A DNA stretch of 64,000 nt. Origin: Motiliproteus sp. MSK22-1 (GTDB taxonomy: Bacteria; Pseudomonadota; Gammaproteobacteria; Pseudomonadales; Balneatricaceae). Where the stretch lies: the NCBI RefSeq assembly GCF_001968815.1, contig NZ_MIEQ01000096.1, positions 62,001 through 126,000 of the forward strand, written 5' to 3'. Both the position numbers and the translations under genes were made by a program. Shown one piece after another: positions 27,506-35,937 of this stretch. How positions within the stretch are numbered: the first letter of the stretch is position 1; the number at the start of each line of letters is the position of its first letter. Below the pieces are notes generated by a model. The model did no database searches. It saw nothing but the letters and a program-made list of their open reading frames with translations, and was not told where the DNA came from.

Positions 27506-28483
27506 TTAAAAGGATGAAACGATGGTCTGAGAGTTAGGAGTCTTTTCACCGAGGGCTCCGCTATTCTTAGTGATTCTCCTAATCAGCTCTCGATAGTCTG
27601 CTGCTCCACGACCATCTGGCGCAAACTCAAAAATAGTTTTCCCAAAAGAAGGGCATCGTGCAAACTGTTCGTCATACTTAATGGGTTCACAAACTTTGTC
27701 ACCGTACATGCTTTTCAGTTTTTCATAAATGTGCAGGGGTTGGTCTACTCGTGTATCCAGGAATGTTGGAAGAACAAAATCCAGACTGACTTGCTTGTAC
27801 TTCTGTATGGCATGAAGGCTTTTGGTAAACTCGGCAAGGCCGTGTAATGACATGACTTCCAGTGAAACAGGAGTGAGCACTTCTGTCGCGTAAAAAAGAA
27901 CGTTTACGGTGAGCTGGTCCCAGCCCGGGGAAGTATCGATAATTATATAGTCGAACTTCTTGTCTAAGGGTTCCATTGCTTCTGATAAGGCCCATTCGGC
28001 ACCGAAGCTCTTCTTATCAATAATTCGTTTAACCCCCGCCAGAGAGCGTCCGCCACCTAACAACCATAGATTATTTCGTGCTGGAATGATGGATTCTTCT
28101 GGAGCAAGCTCACCCGTTAACAGTTCGGTTAGCCCGACATGGGTTTTCTTTCCCAGAGCAAAAGAAGACTGCCCTTGAGTGTCAGTGTCAACAAGGAGTA
28201 CTTTGTAGCCCGCCATAGCGAGCCCTGCACTTAAATTGACAGAGGTGGTTGTTTTACCCACACCTCCTTTGCTTAAGGACACACATATCTTTCTCGCCCC
28301 TTGCTGGTTATCGGCAAGGCCAGGAGATTCTGTCTCCTGAGGACTGGCGGTGGTGGGAGATACGTATATTGGAAACTTGTGACTGCACGCTTTACATCGA
28401 ACCAGAATTCTTCTGTTTTCAGTGACTTTGCCTGTATCCATTCGGTGCCGGCGAGAACACTTTGGGCATACTATAATCGTCAT
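27506..28483 (-). CDS. ParA/MinD-type ATPase with an N-terminal zinc ribbon
   Basis: The 325-residue protein joins two units. Residues 1-40 form a zinc ribbon with two cysteine pairs (C6/C9 and C30/C33), of the MJ0042-like type. Residues 65-310 are a ParA-type ATPase with the deviant Walker A SKGGVGKTT (K72, K77), a Walker A' around VDTDTQGQ (D99, D101) and Walker B YIIIDTSPG. ParA proteins dimerise on ATP, bind DNA or membrane and position cargo such as chromosomes, plasmids or flagellar and chemotaxis machinery. It is the last gene of a three-gene operon; its ATG overlaps the previous stop as ATGA, with GAGAAGGA six bases upstream. The PilZ gene at the head of the operon links it to cyclic-di-GMP. 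No ParB partner is nearby, so a plasmid-type partition role is unlikely. Confidence 0.85.
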   Translation of the reverse strand: MTIIVCPKCSRRHRMDTGKVTENRRILVRCKACSHKFPIYVSPTTASPQETESPGLADNQQGARKICVSLSKGGVGKTTTSVNLSAGLAMAGYKVLLVDTDTQGQSSFALGKKTHVGLTELLTGELAPEESIIPARNNLWLLGGGRSLAGVKRIIDKKSFGAEWALSEAMEPLDKKFDYIIIDTSPGWDQLTVNVLFYATEVLTPVSLEVMSLHGLAEFTKSLHAIQKYKQVSLDFVLPTFLDTRVDQPLHIYEKLKSMYGDKVCEPIKYDEQFARCPSFGKTIFEFAPDGRGAADYRELIRRITKNSGALGEKTPNSQTIVSSF

Positions 28484-28797
28484 GATGAGTCCTTCTCTAG
28501 CTCTTTCATGATGGCATTCAGGGCAATCTCTCCCAGGTGTTTGACCGAAATACGGGTTTTCGGCTTAGGAGAAACCTTTATACGAACTCTTCCGCTCGTT
28601 TCCCAGACTTGGATAGTGAGTTTGTCATTCTCCGTTTTCCATGCTGAATCTGCTTCAGAGCTTTCCATATCAGCATCGAAAGGGTCGTTTAGATCACTGA
28701 ATATCAAGCAATTGAGCTGTTCTACTTCTGGAATCTCGTCATCACTCGTGTCGCTCAGCAGCGAGCTCATGACATCAATTTCCGTCTCCTTAGTCAT
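28480..28797 (-). CDS. small acidic protein between PilZ and ParA genes, function unknown
   Basis: The 105-residue protein has a strongly acidic N-terminal half (about 1-50). The C-terminal half is mixed, with a likely strand-strand-helix arrangement (KLTIQVWE, RVRIKVSP, then a helix with LGEIALNAIMKEL). It overlaps the PilZ gene by eight bases and the ParA gene by four, so its synthesis is tightly coupled to both. I do not recognise a family. Its position suggests an adaptor between the PilZ sensor and the ATPase, which is inference only. Confidence 0.7.
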   Translation of the reverse strand: MTKETEIDVMSSLLSDTSDDEIPEVEQLNCLIFSDLNDPFDADMESSEADSAWKTENDKLTIQVWETSGRVRIKVSPKPKTRISVKHLGEIALNAIMKELEKDSS

Positions 28798-29197
28798 ATT
28801 TGAACAACTCTTTCCGGAGATTATCTAGCACTTCACTTATTTCTTTCTCGGTAGAAGTATCAATGTTTATCCAGTTAATGCCGCATATCCATTCCCCATC
28901 ATCATCCAGTGAGTAATGGATAATCTTTCCTTCTAGCTTCGAGAACACCTGTTTGTCTAGTATAAGCCGACAATCAGGTACGGTATCTTCTGCAGCAATC
29001 GAGGTTTCTGGTTCAACCGATATGCGCACACCTCTGCTGCTTACATCGAGGAGAGGGTATTGAATGTTATTGATGATGACTGAAAAGTTCATTCCCTCCC
29101 GTACGGGCATACGATAGAGGCCCCGTCCAACTTCTGCGGAAGCGGGCTCACTCGGTATTTCCTCGATTTCTAAATATTCTCCATTTTTCCTATTCAT
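28790..29197 (-). CDS. PilZ-domain cyclic-di-GMP receptor
   Basis: The 135-residue protein is a single PilZ domain. It has an Arg-containing N-terminal segment (GRGLYRMPVR, about 25-34), the D-x-S-x-x-G motif (DVSSRGVRI, about 52-60) and the closing strand around GICGINW-type residues near 103-109. These residues bind cyclic-di-GMP in PilZ proteins. TTAGAGG before the ATG supports the start. It is the first gene of a three-gene operon with a small acidic protein and a zinc-ribbon ParA. The spacing of the first Arg pair is slightly unusual, so ligand binding should be tested rather than assumed. Confidence 0.85.
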   Translation of the reverse strand: MNRKNGEYLEIEEIPSEPASAEVGRGLYRMPVREGMNFSVIINNIQYPLLDVSSRGVRISVEPETSIAAEDTVPDCRLILDKQVFSKLEGKIIHYSLDDDGEWICGINWINIDTSTEKEISEVLDNLRKELFKYD

Positions 29198-29592
29198 AGA
29201 AGACCTCTAAGAACAAAATGGCTTGCTGGTGGTTGACAAAACGCCTGTTGGAGCACCTGTTAAACAGGAGTCACCGTAAGAATATCGTGGTCATCTCTCA
29301 AGTATAGACCTTGCCTGGATATCAGCTATAGCGTCCACAGTTGTATCTGAATGTATTCACTGAAACACTAAAGCAAGCTTTCGTCAACTATATGTATTTG
29401 CGGGATGTTACTGCCGATATAAGAGCTGATGTAGATCAAAACTCTTTGGTTATCAAGATAGTTGCTGTAGTGATAATAATTCTCCTTAGTGTCCGCTGAA
29501 AAACGACAGTCACAGGGTTTGCTTAAGTAATCTGCCTTTGCTTTTGGCCCCGGAATTTTTCTGGACAGTGTCTATTTACAAGGACTGAATAC
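29198..29592. other. divergent intergenic region, PilZ operon and nitroreductase
   Basis: This stretch separates the divergently read PilZ operon and nitroreductase gene. It should hold the PilZ-operon promoter. I see no gene and no clear promoter boxes; the palindrome at its right edge is listed separately. Confidence 0.4.
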
Positions 29593-29626
29593 AAAAAATA
29601 ATATTGCAAATGCAATATTATTTTTT
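29593..29626. promoter_or_regulatory. perfect 16+16 palindrome upstream of the deiodinase-like gene
   Basis: Arms 29593-29608 and 29611-29626 are exact reverse complements across a two-base AA spacer, with the core ATATTGCA-AA-TGCAATAT and A/T tracts outside. It ends 50 bases before the nitroreductase start. Because no gene reads into it from the left, a MarR operator over the promoter is more likely than a terminator, although the hairpin plus T-run would also suit an intrinsic terminator. Confidence 0.6.
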
Positions 29627-29676
29627 TACTCTTAACTTGGAATCCAGCTAATAAACCCGATCCAAAGGATGATGAT

Positions 29677-30381
29677 ATGTCGGCACAGCTTTCAACTCCC
29701 CTGAGCGATTATCAGGAATACCCGCCTGAAGAAATGGCGCGGCGCGCAGAGCACTTTTACCAACAGATAAAACGTCGGCACAGTATCAGGGATTTTTCGG
29801 GACGTGCCGTTGAACGCAGAATTATTGAGAGCTGTATCCGCTCCGCTGCTACAGCTCCTAGTGGTGCTAATCATCAACCATGGCATTTTGTTGCTATTTC
29901 AGATCCGGCCGTTAAAAAGGAAATACGAGAGAAGGCTGAGTATGAAGAGCAGCAATTCTATGGCGGACGTGCCGGGGAGGAGTGGCTGGATGCGCTTAAG
30001 CCCCTGGGGACCAATGAACAAAAGCCTTTTTTGGAAACCGCTCCTTGGTTAATAGCTATCTTTGCCCAAACTGTCGGCACTGTCGATTCAACACCTGTAG
30101 AATCGACAATAGAAAGGGAGTTAAAAACTCGGAAAAATTATTATGTCAGAGAGTCTGTCGGTATTGCTACCGGTTTTCTGATCGATGCGTTGCATCATGC
30201 AGGGCTGGTGACTCTTACCCATACGCCTAAGCCGATGCTGTTTCTAAACGATATATGTCAGCGTGATAAGAGCGAGCGCCCCTATATCTTGATGGTTGTT
30301 GGCTATCCGGCTGAAGGTGCGACAATACCGATCCATGCAACCAAGAAGAAGCCGCTGGAAGATATTTCAACTTTTATCTAG
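29677..30381 (+). CDS. nitroreductase-family flavoprotein resembling iodotyrosine deiodinase
   Basis: The 234-residue protein is an FMN-dependent nitroreductase-fold enzyme (RRHSIRDFS near 33, ATAPSGANHQPW near 58). It aligns best with iodotyrosine deiodinase (IYD). In IYD, three lid residues bind the amino-acid part of halotyrosine; here they are E91, Y95 and K116, with the same spacing as human E157, Y161 and K182. The GLVTLTHTP segment that contacts flavin and substrate is also kept. I infer reductive dehalogenation of halotyrosine or a related phenol, as shown for other bacterial IYD homologues. AAAGGA seven bases upstream supports the start. A MarR gene faces it downstream and a palindrome lies upstream. 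Confidence 0.82.
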   Translation: MSAQLSTPLSDYQEYPPEEMARRAEHFYQQIKRRHSIRDFSGRAVERRIIESCIRSAATAPSGANHQPWHFVAISDPAVKKEIREKAEYEEQQFYGGRAGEEWLDALKPLGTNEQKPFLETAPWLIAIFAQTVGTVDSTPVESTIERELKTRKNYYVRESVGIATGFLIDALHHAGLVTLTHTPKPMLFLNDICQRDKSERPYILMVVGYPAEGATIPIHATKKKPLEDISTFI

Positions 30382-30498
30382 GTTGCCGCCTGGAACAGCA
30401 CCAACCAGATTTGGCCACTCTTCACCCAGATAATGACTGCTTAGCCCATTGGTAATGAAAGCGGTCTCCGACTGCATAAACAACGGCACCGGAAACAG

Positions 30499-31086
30499 TT
30501 ATCGAGGGCCGCAAGTGCTCTTTTTACGCCAGCGGATCAGTTCTTTCTGGTCTGCGGGTAGAGAGCTACCTTGTTGTTGTCGGTCGTATGCCTGGTCCGC
30601 TAGCCATTGTTCAGCCCGGTCTTCGAGCAGGGACAGCATACGAAGAAATTCAGCGGTTTCTTCAGTGCTTAGTGCTTCTCCCAGCGTGGTCGCGCGTTGA
30701 TCTATTTGTTCGCCTATTTTCGTATAAACCTTCTCGCCTTTTTCTGTCAGTACTAACAGTTTGACACGACGGTTGGTTAAGGATTCTTCAAATGTCAGAT
30801 ATCCCTGTTTATGCAGAGCTGATACAGCACGACTGACGGTGTATGAATCTATACGGGTTTGGTAGGCTATATCAGCTGAAGTGATGGGCATATAAGAGCC
30901 AACATTCAACAGAATTCGCAGTTCACGAGGGGCCAGGTTGCTACAACTGCGAATGGATAGATCCCTGTCCAGCATCAGAAGATTGCTGACAACTGCAATT
31001 CTGAAGGGGAGGTGCCGATACAGGTCCAGCGGATTGCTCAAGCGCTCTGTTAACCTGAAGACATGCTGACGTGGTGACTCTGTCAT
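30499..31086 (-). CDS. MarR-family transcriptional regulator
   Basis: The 195-residue protein has a winged helix-turn-helix of the MarR type at about 50-140, with a recognition helix around SADIAYQTRIDSYTVSRAVSALHKQGYL and the wing near SLTNRRVKLLVLTEKG. MarR proteins usually repress nearby genes and release DNA on binding a small phenolic ligand. The convergent deiodinase-like gene and its palindrome are the obvious target. A GGAAGCTTCC palindrome at 31092-31101, just before its own start, could allow autoregulation. The C-terminal tail of about 40 residues beyond the domain is longer than usual. Confidence 0.88.
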   Translation of the reverse strand: MTESPRQHVFRLTERLSNPLDLYRHLPFRIAVVSNLLMLDRDLSIRSCSNLAPRELRILLNVGSYMPITSADIAYQTRIDSYTVSRAVSALHKQGYLTFEESLTNRRVKLLVLTEKGEKVYTKIGEQIDQRATTLGEALSTEETAEFLRMLSLLEDRAEQWLADQAYDRQQQGSSLPADQKELIRWRKKSTCGPR

Positions 31087-31244
31087 TTATAGGAAGCTTC
31101 CATTGTTTTGAGGGATCGGCAGAGATAGAGATTATGCCATACCCGCCTTCCGGTTTTTGAATTCTTGCTACAGGATGTCAGTTCAGCAGTGCTTCTGTAT
31201 GTCAGTGTAATGGTATTGTCAGACTCTTTAGTGTGATTGCACTG

Positions 31245-31781
31245 TTAAGATTGATGTATTAGTTGATGCTGTACCTGATCACCTGTTTTTATCTTCAGAA
31301 GATCTGTGAGCCCTGATTTTATCTCCAGTACCGCTTGAACCTCATTGCCTGAGGGAATTAATTCCAGGGAATGAGGTTGAGTATTTTTTGCAACACGAAT
31401 AATGTTCCCATCAGGACCAATAAAAATAATATCCAGAGCGATGTAGGTGTTTTTCATCCACATATTAACGTTGCGTGGAGGTTGATAGAGAAACAACATT
31501 CCCTGGTCAGCTGCGAGGTTTTTTCGATGCATGAGTCCAACAGATCGCTCCGCCTCGTTACCTGCAACCTCTATCTGGAAGTAATGGGAGTTTATTCCAG
31601 ACTGGATAATAAGAGGGTTTTGATGGGTGAGAGTTTCCTGAGTTGTTTCCAGTGGCGAACCCGAAACCTGGAGTAATTGCAACGGCTGTGCTTCCGGGGT
31701 TTTGGTGTATTGAAAACCTAATACAGATAGCAGCACGAAAAGAAGCGATACTGATCCGAACCCTAAGAATGTCTTTTTCAC
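31245..31781 (-). CDS. DUF192-family secreted or membrane-anchored protein
   Basis: The 178-residue protein starts at GTG, the only in-frame choice that includes the whole hydrophobic leader (about 1-25). Residues 65-175 form a DUF192 domain with the conserved AGNEAERSVGLMHRKNLA, GMLFLY and MWMKNTYIALDIIFIG blocks. Members are small exported proteins of unknown role, common next to housekeeping genes in proteobacteria. A linker of about 35 residues joins leader and domain. No operon partner is evident. Confidence 0.85.
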   Translation of the reverse strand: MKKTFLGFGSVSLLFVLLSVLGFQYTKTPEAQPLQLLQVSGSPLETTQETLTHQNPLIIQSGINSHYFQIEVAGNEAERSVGLMHRKNLAADQGMLFLYQPPRNVNMWMKNTYIALDIIFIGPDGNIIRVAKNTQPHSLELIPSGNEVQAVLEIKSGLTDLLKIKTGDQVQHQLIHQS

Positions 31782-31894
31782 ATTTCAACCGTAACCAGAT
31801 AATTGTCTCGGAATATTGTAACCCTGTTCCCTGAAGATATTCAGGTGCGGGTGTTTAGTTGGACCAGATTCAGCTGACTGATCAAGTTGCTTAC

Positions 31895-33019
31895 CTAATT
31901 CAGCGCCTGGGCAATATCTTGCTGTAAATCTTCGATATCTTCTATTCCTACTGATAATCGCAGTATCGCGTCTGTGATGCCTATTGCTTCCCGTTGATCC
32001 TGACTCATTTTAAGGTGCGAGGTTGCTGCGGGGGAACAAATGGTGCTTTCTATCCCCCCAAGACTCAGGGCAGGACTAATTAGCTTTAACTTTTTTAGGA
32101 ATATCTCTGGGCTGATATCCGCAGCTAATTCAAATGCCAGCATCCCTCCGAAACCATGCATCTGCGATTTCGCGATGGAGTGATACGGACTGGATTCCAA
32201 TCCCGGATAAAATACTTTGGAAACTCCGCTAAGCGTTTCCAGATATTTGGCCAGTGATAATGCATTCGAGCATTGTCGCTCCACCCGAAGGGAGAGTGTT
32301 TTTAAGCTGCGCTCTAACAGTGAGCAGCTGTTTGAGTCCATGCTTCCACCAAAATTGACAGCAGTCTGGTGCAGCTGGGTAATATAAGATTGGTTGCTGG
32401 CGACCACTCCACAGCAGAGATCACTGTGACCGGCAAGATACTTGGTTCCACTGTGTAATACGATATCAACCCCCAGGTTTAATGGGTTCTGGTTGATCGG
32501 TGAAGCGAAGGTGTTATCAATAACCGTGGTTATTCCTTTCTTGATAGCTACACCGGTAATTCGTCTGATGTCTACTATTGTCAATAGGGGGTTGGTTGGA
32601 GATTCCAGATAAATTACCCGAGTATTCTTGTTGATGGCTTCTATAACTGCGTCTGCATGAGTAGCTGTTAGAGTGTAATCTATATTTTGTCGAGAGAACT
32701 CTTTTGCTACCAGATTAAAGGTGCCGCCGTACAGTTCATTCTGCAATACGATGTGGTCTCCACTTTTTAGTAATGAGAGCAGGGTGGTGGATATGGCAGC
32801 CATGCCTGAGGAGAAGACCATAGCGGCTTCTGCACCTTCCAGTGCCGCTAGTTTTGCCGCTACAGCCTCTTGATTAGGGGTGTTGAAATAGCGAGGGTAA
32901 GGCTGTTTCGGATTGTCCAGATAGTTATAAGCAGAAGAGGTAAATATTGGTGTGCTCAGTCCGCTGGTATTTGGATCCTGATATCCACCAGCATGAACAC
33001 ACAGGGTATTCTTTTTCAT
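31895..33019 (-). CDS. cystathionine gamma-synthase/lyase-family PLP enzyme
   Basis: The protein is about 374 residues of the Cys/Met-metabolism PLP family. The PLP lysine is in HSGTKYLAGHSD (near 190), the cofactor-binding motif SGMAAI is near 74, and the C-terminal SLGGIEST motif near 330 is typical. The family includes cystathionine gamma-synthase, cystathionine beta- and gamma-lyase and O-acetylhomoserine sulfhydrylase, which the sequence alone does not separate; the GGIES segment favours the gamma-synthase/gamma-lyase side. I chose ATG 33019, preceded by AAGGGA and matching the usual family N-terminus, over an ATG 14 codons upstream that has no ribosome-binding site. It is divergent from the DUF2333 gene. 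Confidence 0.9.
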   Translation of the reverse strand: MKKNTLCVHAGGYQDPNTSGLSTPIFTSSAYNYLDNPKQPYPRYFNTPNQEAVAAKLAALEGAEAAMVFSSGMAAISTTLLSLLKSGDHIVLQNELYGGTFNLVAKEFSRQNIDYTLTATHADAVIEAINKNTRVIYLESPTNPLLTIVDIRRITGVAIKKGITTVIDNTFASPINQNPLNLGVDIVLHSGTKYLAGHSDLCCGVVASNQSYITQLHQTAVNFGGSMDSNSCSLLERSLKTLSLRVERQCSNALSLAKYLETLSGVSKVFYPGLESSPYHSIAKSQMHGFGGMLAFELAADISPEIFLKKLKLISPALSLGGIESTICSPAATSHLKMSQDQREAIGITDAILRLSVGIEDIEDLQQDIAQALN

Positions 33020-33303
33020 GGCTACAATTTCCCTTGTTTCTGTGGGCGTCAGTATGTTCATAAGGTTTGTGTAAATTCAACAGTCTTGAGCGAATATGAT
33101 CAGAGTGTTGTGGAAGATTCCGGTAAATCATTGTTAAATTACAGGCAAAGAGCGCAAAATTTGAGTATCTGCTGTAATCAATACCCACAAATAAGTTAAG
33201 CTTGCCATGCGAGAAACGGCGTACCAGACTTTGTTGTTCTACGGCTTTGATTTGCGATGAGGTTGGTTGCGCATTATCAATATTGATTATTCGAGGAGTT
33301 CCC

Positions 33304-34350
33304 ATGCAGGGGGTTTTAGCGGCGGTATTGGACGGGATTCAAGATGTTTGGGAGAGAATGCCGGGAGGAAGAATTTTTCAGGGCGTTGTTGGATTGGTAT
33401 TGTTGTTTTTATTGATATCTATTCCCGTGGGAGGGTATTGGAGTATCACTCCCGACCAGTTTGATCCCGTTGAAGAAGCAAAGCTTGATGCAGAGCGAAA
33501 AGGGGAAACAGTAGCGGTTGGGTACACCACTGCATTTGCACTACACCGAGTGATTGATACCCTGTTGAGTAAGCCTGGAGGCTATATTCGTAATGATAAA
33601 GGGGCTCCGGGTATCTGGTTGGATAATATATCCAATTGGGAATATGGCGCTCTGGTTCAGAGCCGGGATCTAAGTCAGGCACTACGTAAGGACTTTAGTC
33701 GCTCCCAGTCCCAGTCTGTTGAGGTGCCAGCGCTAGCAGAAGCCGAGCCAAAGTTTAATTTTGATGCCAGTAGCTGGATTCTGCCTTCGTCTGAATCACA
33801 GTATAAGACGGGTTTGAAAGAACTTGGTAAATATCGATCCGCCTTGGGAGATCCTTCAGCGAAGAACTCTCAGTTTTTTACTCGGGCTGATAATTTAAAT
33901 AACTGGTTGGGAAATGTTCAGACGCGTCTTGGTAGTTTTTCTCAGCGTTTGAGCGCCAGTGTCGGGCAACGTCGTATCAATACAGATTTGGCGGGCGAGC
34001 CAGATGCCAGCCAATCCACTGTTACCAGTGATGAGACTGAAGTACAAACAGCCTGGCTAGAGGTTGATGATGTTTTTTACGAGGCTCGGGGAGCCGCTTG
34101 GGCAATTTTGCATTTTCTCAAAGCCGTCGAGCAGGACTTTGGACCAGTATTGGATAAGAAGAATGCGCGTGTTAGTTTGCGACAAATTATCCGGGAGTTG
34201 GAGTCTACTCAGGATACTGTTTGGAGTCCTGCCATCATGAATGGCGGAGGTTTTGGACTTTTTGCCAATCACTCTCTGGTGATGGCGAATTATATATCCC
34301 GTGCGAATGCCGCGATTATCGATCTGCGGGAATTGCTGGATAAGGGGTAA
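33304..34350 (+). CDS. DUF2333-family membrane-anchored protein
   Basis: The 348-residue protein is recognised as DUF2333, a family found in gammaproteobacteria. A membrane segment (about 20-43) is followed by a large periplasmic region rich in helices. Characteristic are the GYWSITPDQFDP segment just after the membrane, and ALHRVIDTLLSKPGGYIRND near 75. I chose ATG 33304 because CGAGGAG is just upstream; an earlier in-frame start would add 34 residues without a ribosome-binding site. Its function is unknown. A strong intrinsic terminator follows. Confidence 0.88.
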   Translation: MQGVLAAVLDGIQDVWERMPGGRIFQGVVGLVLLFLLISIPVGGYWSITPDQFDPVEEAKLDAERKGETVAVGYTTAFALHRVIDTLLSKPGGYIRNDKGAPGIWLDNISNWEYGALVQSRDLSQALRKDFSRSQSQSVEVPALAEAEPKFNFDASSWILPSSESQYKTGLKELGKYRSALGDPSAKNSQFFTRADNLNNWLGNVQTRLGSFSQRLSASVGQRRINTDLAGEPDASQSTVTSDETEVQTAWLEVDDVFYEARGAAWAILHFLKAVEQDFGPVLDKKNARVSLRQIIRELESTQDTVWSPAIMNGGGFGLFANHSLVMANYISRANAAIIDLRELLDKG

Positions 34351-34380
34351 TAGCACCGTAAGTGCACTTTTGCCGCGAAT

Positions 34381-34408
34381 AAGGGAGGTTTAGCACCTCC
34401 CTTTTTTT
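34381..34408 (+). terminator. Rho-independent terminator after the DUF2333 gene
   Basis: Stem AAGGGAGGT (34381-34389) pairs with ACCTCCCTT (34395-34403) around a five-base loop, followed by a run of T. It lies 31 bases after the stop codon. Confidence 0.92.
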
Positions 34409-34769
34409 ATGTAAGGGGTAGAAAAATTATCAACAAATCCTGTGTATAACTCTGTGAATTAAGCTTGTGTAAGAAGCGCTAGGCCGCAGAATGACAGGGG
34501 TTTTAACAGTTCGTTCATAAAACAAGCTCAAATAAAAATAAATCCTTTAATAACAATAAGATAAAATTTTCAATAGTGTCTCTATAGAAATTATCATTGA
34601 AATCCAGTGGAAATATAGGTAGCCCTGAGCAAGTTTTGTGTCTCTGTGTATAAGTTAAAAATTTGGCTAAATGTCAATAAGTTTTTGAGTGTTTTTTTAC
34701 AGTCACTGATGGAATTTATGAATGACCTGCTAATGCTGAAGACCCCTTGTCATCTACAGATGGTTTAGC
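34409..34769. other. AT-rich intergenic region
   Basis: About 360 bases separate the terminator from an AraC-type gene. It is AT-rich, with no convincing gene. The promoter of the AraC gene should lie here but is not evident. Confidence 0.4.
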
Positions 34770-35741
34770 ATGATCTTGCGGTTGACTGATGGGCCGCTCT
34801 TGCGGCCTTTGCTCAGAGGCGTTAGTCTTTTTTCTATGGTTAATTCAATACACTCAAACAGTCCTGTTGCTTTTCAGGAATCCAAGATGGACCGCCTTCG
34901 AGAGGTTCTGATGCCCGAGGGGCTGCAGTTAGTCCAATACCGCAAGGGTAAGGAGCAGGTGTTCTATGAAAATGACCAACTGCATACTTTCAGCCTTTAT
35001 TTAAAAGGTGGGTTCGAGACCTATCGAACAGATATTCAAGCTCCGAAAGGTGGACCTGGGCGATTCTGCACAATGCCGGAAGACTCCTATTCTGCTTGGG
35101 AGGTCGGTAGTGAGCAGCAGTTTCTTCATCTCTATTTTGATGATGGTTTTTTAAAGCGTCTCGCATTGAAAACATTTGATATTGACCCTCGTCTGCTGTC
35201 ATTACCACAACTGACGTTTGTGAAAGAAGGTTTTGTTGATGATCTTATCCGGCAAGGGCTGTTGGCTTTGGATTGGCATCTGCCGGAAAATAATTTGGCG
35301 TTAGAGCAGATTTGCCAAAACCTTCTGGTTGGTTTGATTGAACATTCGTGTAGCTACAAATCAAAGAGTTCGCCACTGACTTCCGGCTTATCTCCGATCG
35401 TACGTAAAAGGGTGGTGGAATTTGTTGAAACTCATTATTCCAGGCAGATTAAGCTTTCGGAGCTGGCTGGTTTGTCAGGGATGAGCGAGTACCACTTCTG
35501 TAGAATGTTTAAAGTGAGCATGGCAGAGACGCCGCAACAATTTATTACAAGGGTCAGGATTGAAAGGGCCAGGCAGTTGATTGCCGAGGGGGCTGGGTGT
35601 CGTATTGGGCAGCCGCCTGTGGGGTTGCTTGCCGAAGTGTCTCAAGCCTGTGGCTATTCAAATCAAAGCCACTTTGGCCGATTTTTTAAGAAACAAATGG
35701 GAGTGACGCCAGGACAGTATCTTCGCAGTTGCCAACCTTAG
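34770..35741 (+). CDS. AraC-family transcriptional regulator
   Basis: The 323-residue protein has a cupin-like sensing domain (about 40-200) and an AraC/XylS DNA-binding domain (about 215-320). The latter has both helix-turn-helix units (KLSELAGLSGMSEYHFCRMFK and VSQACGYSNQSHFGRFFKKQMGVTP). A Gly-rich insertion (EGAGCRIGQPPVG) enlarges the loop between the helices and is unusual. The start is uncertain: ATG 34770 lacks a good ribosome-binding site, and ATG 34836 is an alternative that fits the domain start better. The neighbours give no clear target. Confidence 0.85.
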   Translation: MILRLTDGPLLRPLLRGVSLFSMVNSIHSNSPVAFQESKMDRLREVLMPEGLQLVQYRKGKEQVFYENDQLHTFSLYLKGGFETYRTDIQAPKGGPGRFCTMPEDSYSAWEVGSEQQFLHLYFDDGFLKRLALKTFDIDPRLLSLPQLTFVKEGFVDDLIRQGLLALDWHLPENNLALEQICQNLLVGLIEHSCSYKSKSSPLTSGLSPIVRKRVVEFVETHYSRQIKLSELAGLSGMSEYHFCRMFKVSMAETPQQFITRVRIERARQLIAEGAGCRIGQPPVGLLAEVSQACGYSNQSHFGRFFKKQMGVTPGQYLRSCQP

Positions 35742-35840
35742 TGCCCTCTGCATTATGAGTGAAAGGGGCTGGTGTGAGTTAACAGCAGCTTGCTCTTTCG
35801 ACTGGCTGAGCAAGGTTTTGGATGCCCTGGCTTACTGATG

Positions 35841-35898
35841 CCTTCAGTGTGCTTGTATTGTTATTTCGTTAACGTATACGCCCACACTGAAGGTTTTT
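35841..35898. terminator. long-loop hairpin with T-run after the AraC gene
   Basis: An 11-bp inverted repeat (CCTTCAGTGTG at 35841-35851 with CACACTGAAGG at 35883-35893) is followed by TTTTT on the plus strand. The 31-base loop is long for an intrinsic terminator. It lies between the convergent AraC and leuA genes. Confidence 0.55.
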
Positions 35899-35937
35899 AA
35901 GGTTTAAGTTGCCAGTCAGGTTCAAGTCACTAAAAGG

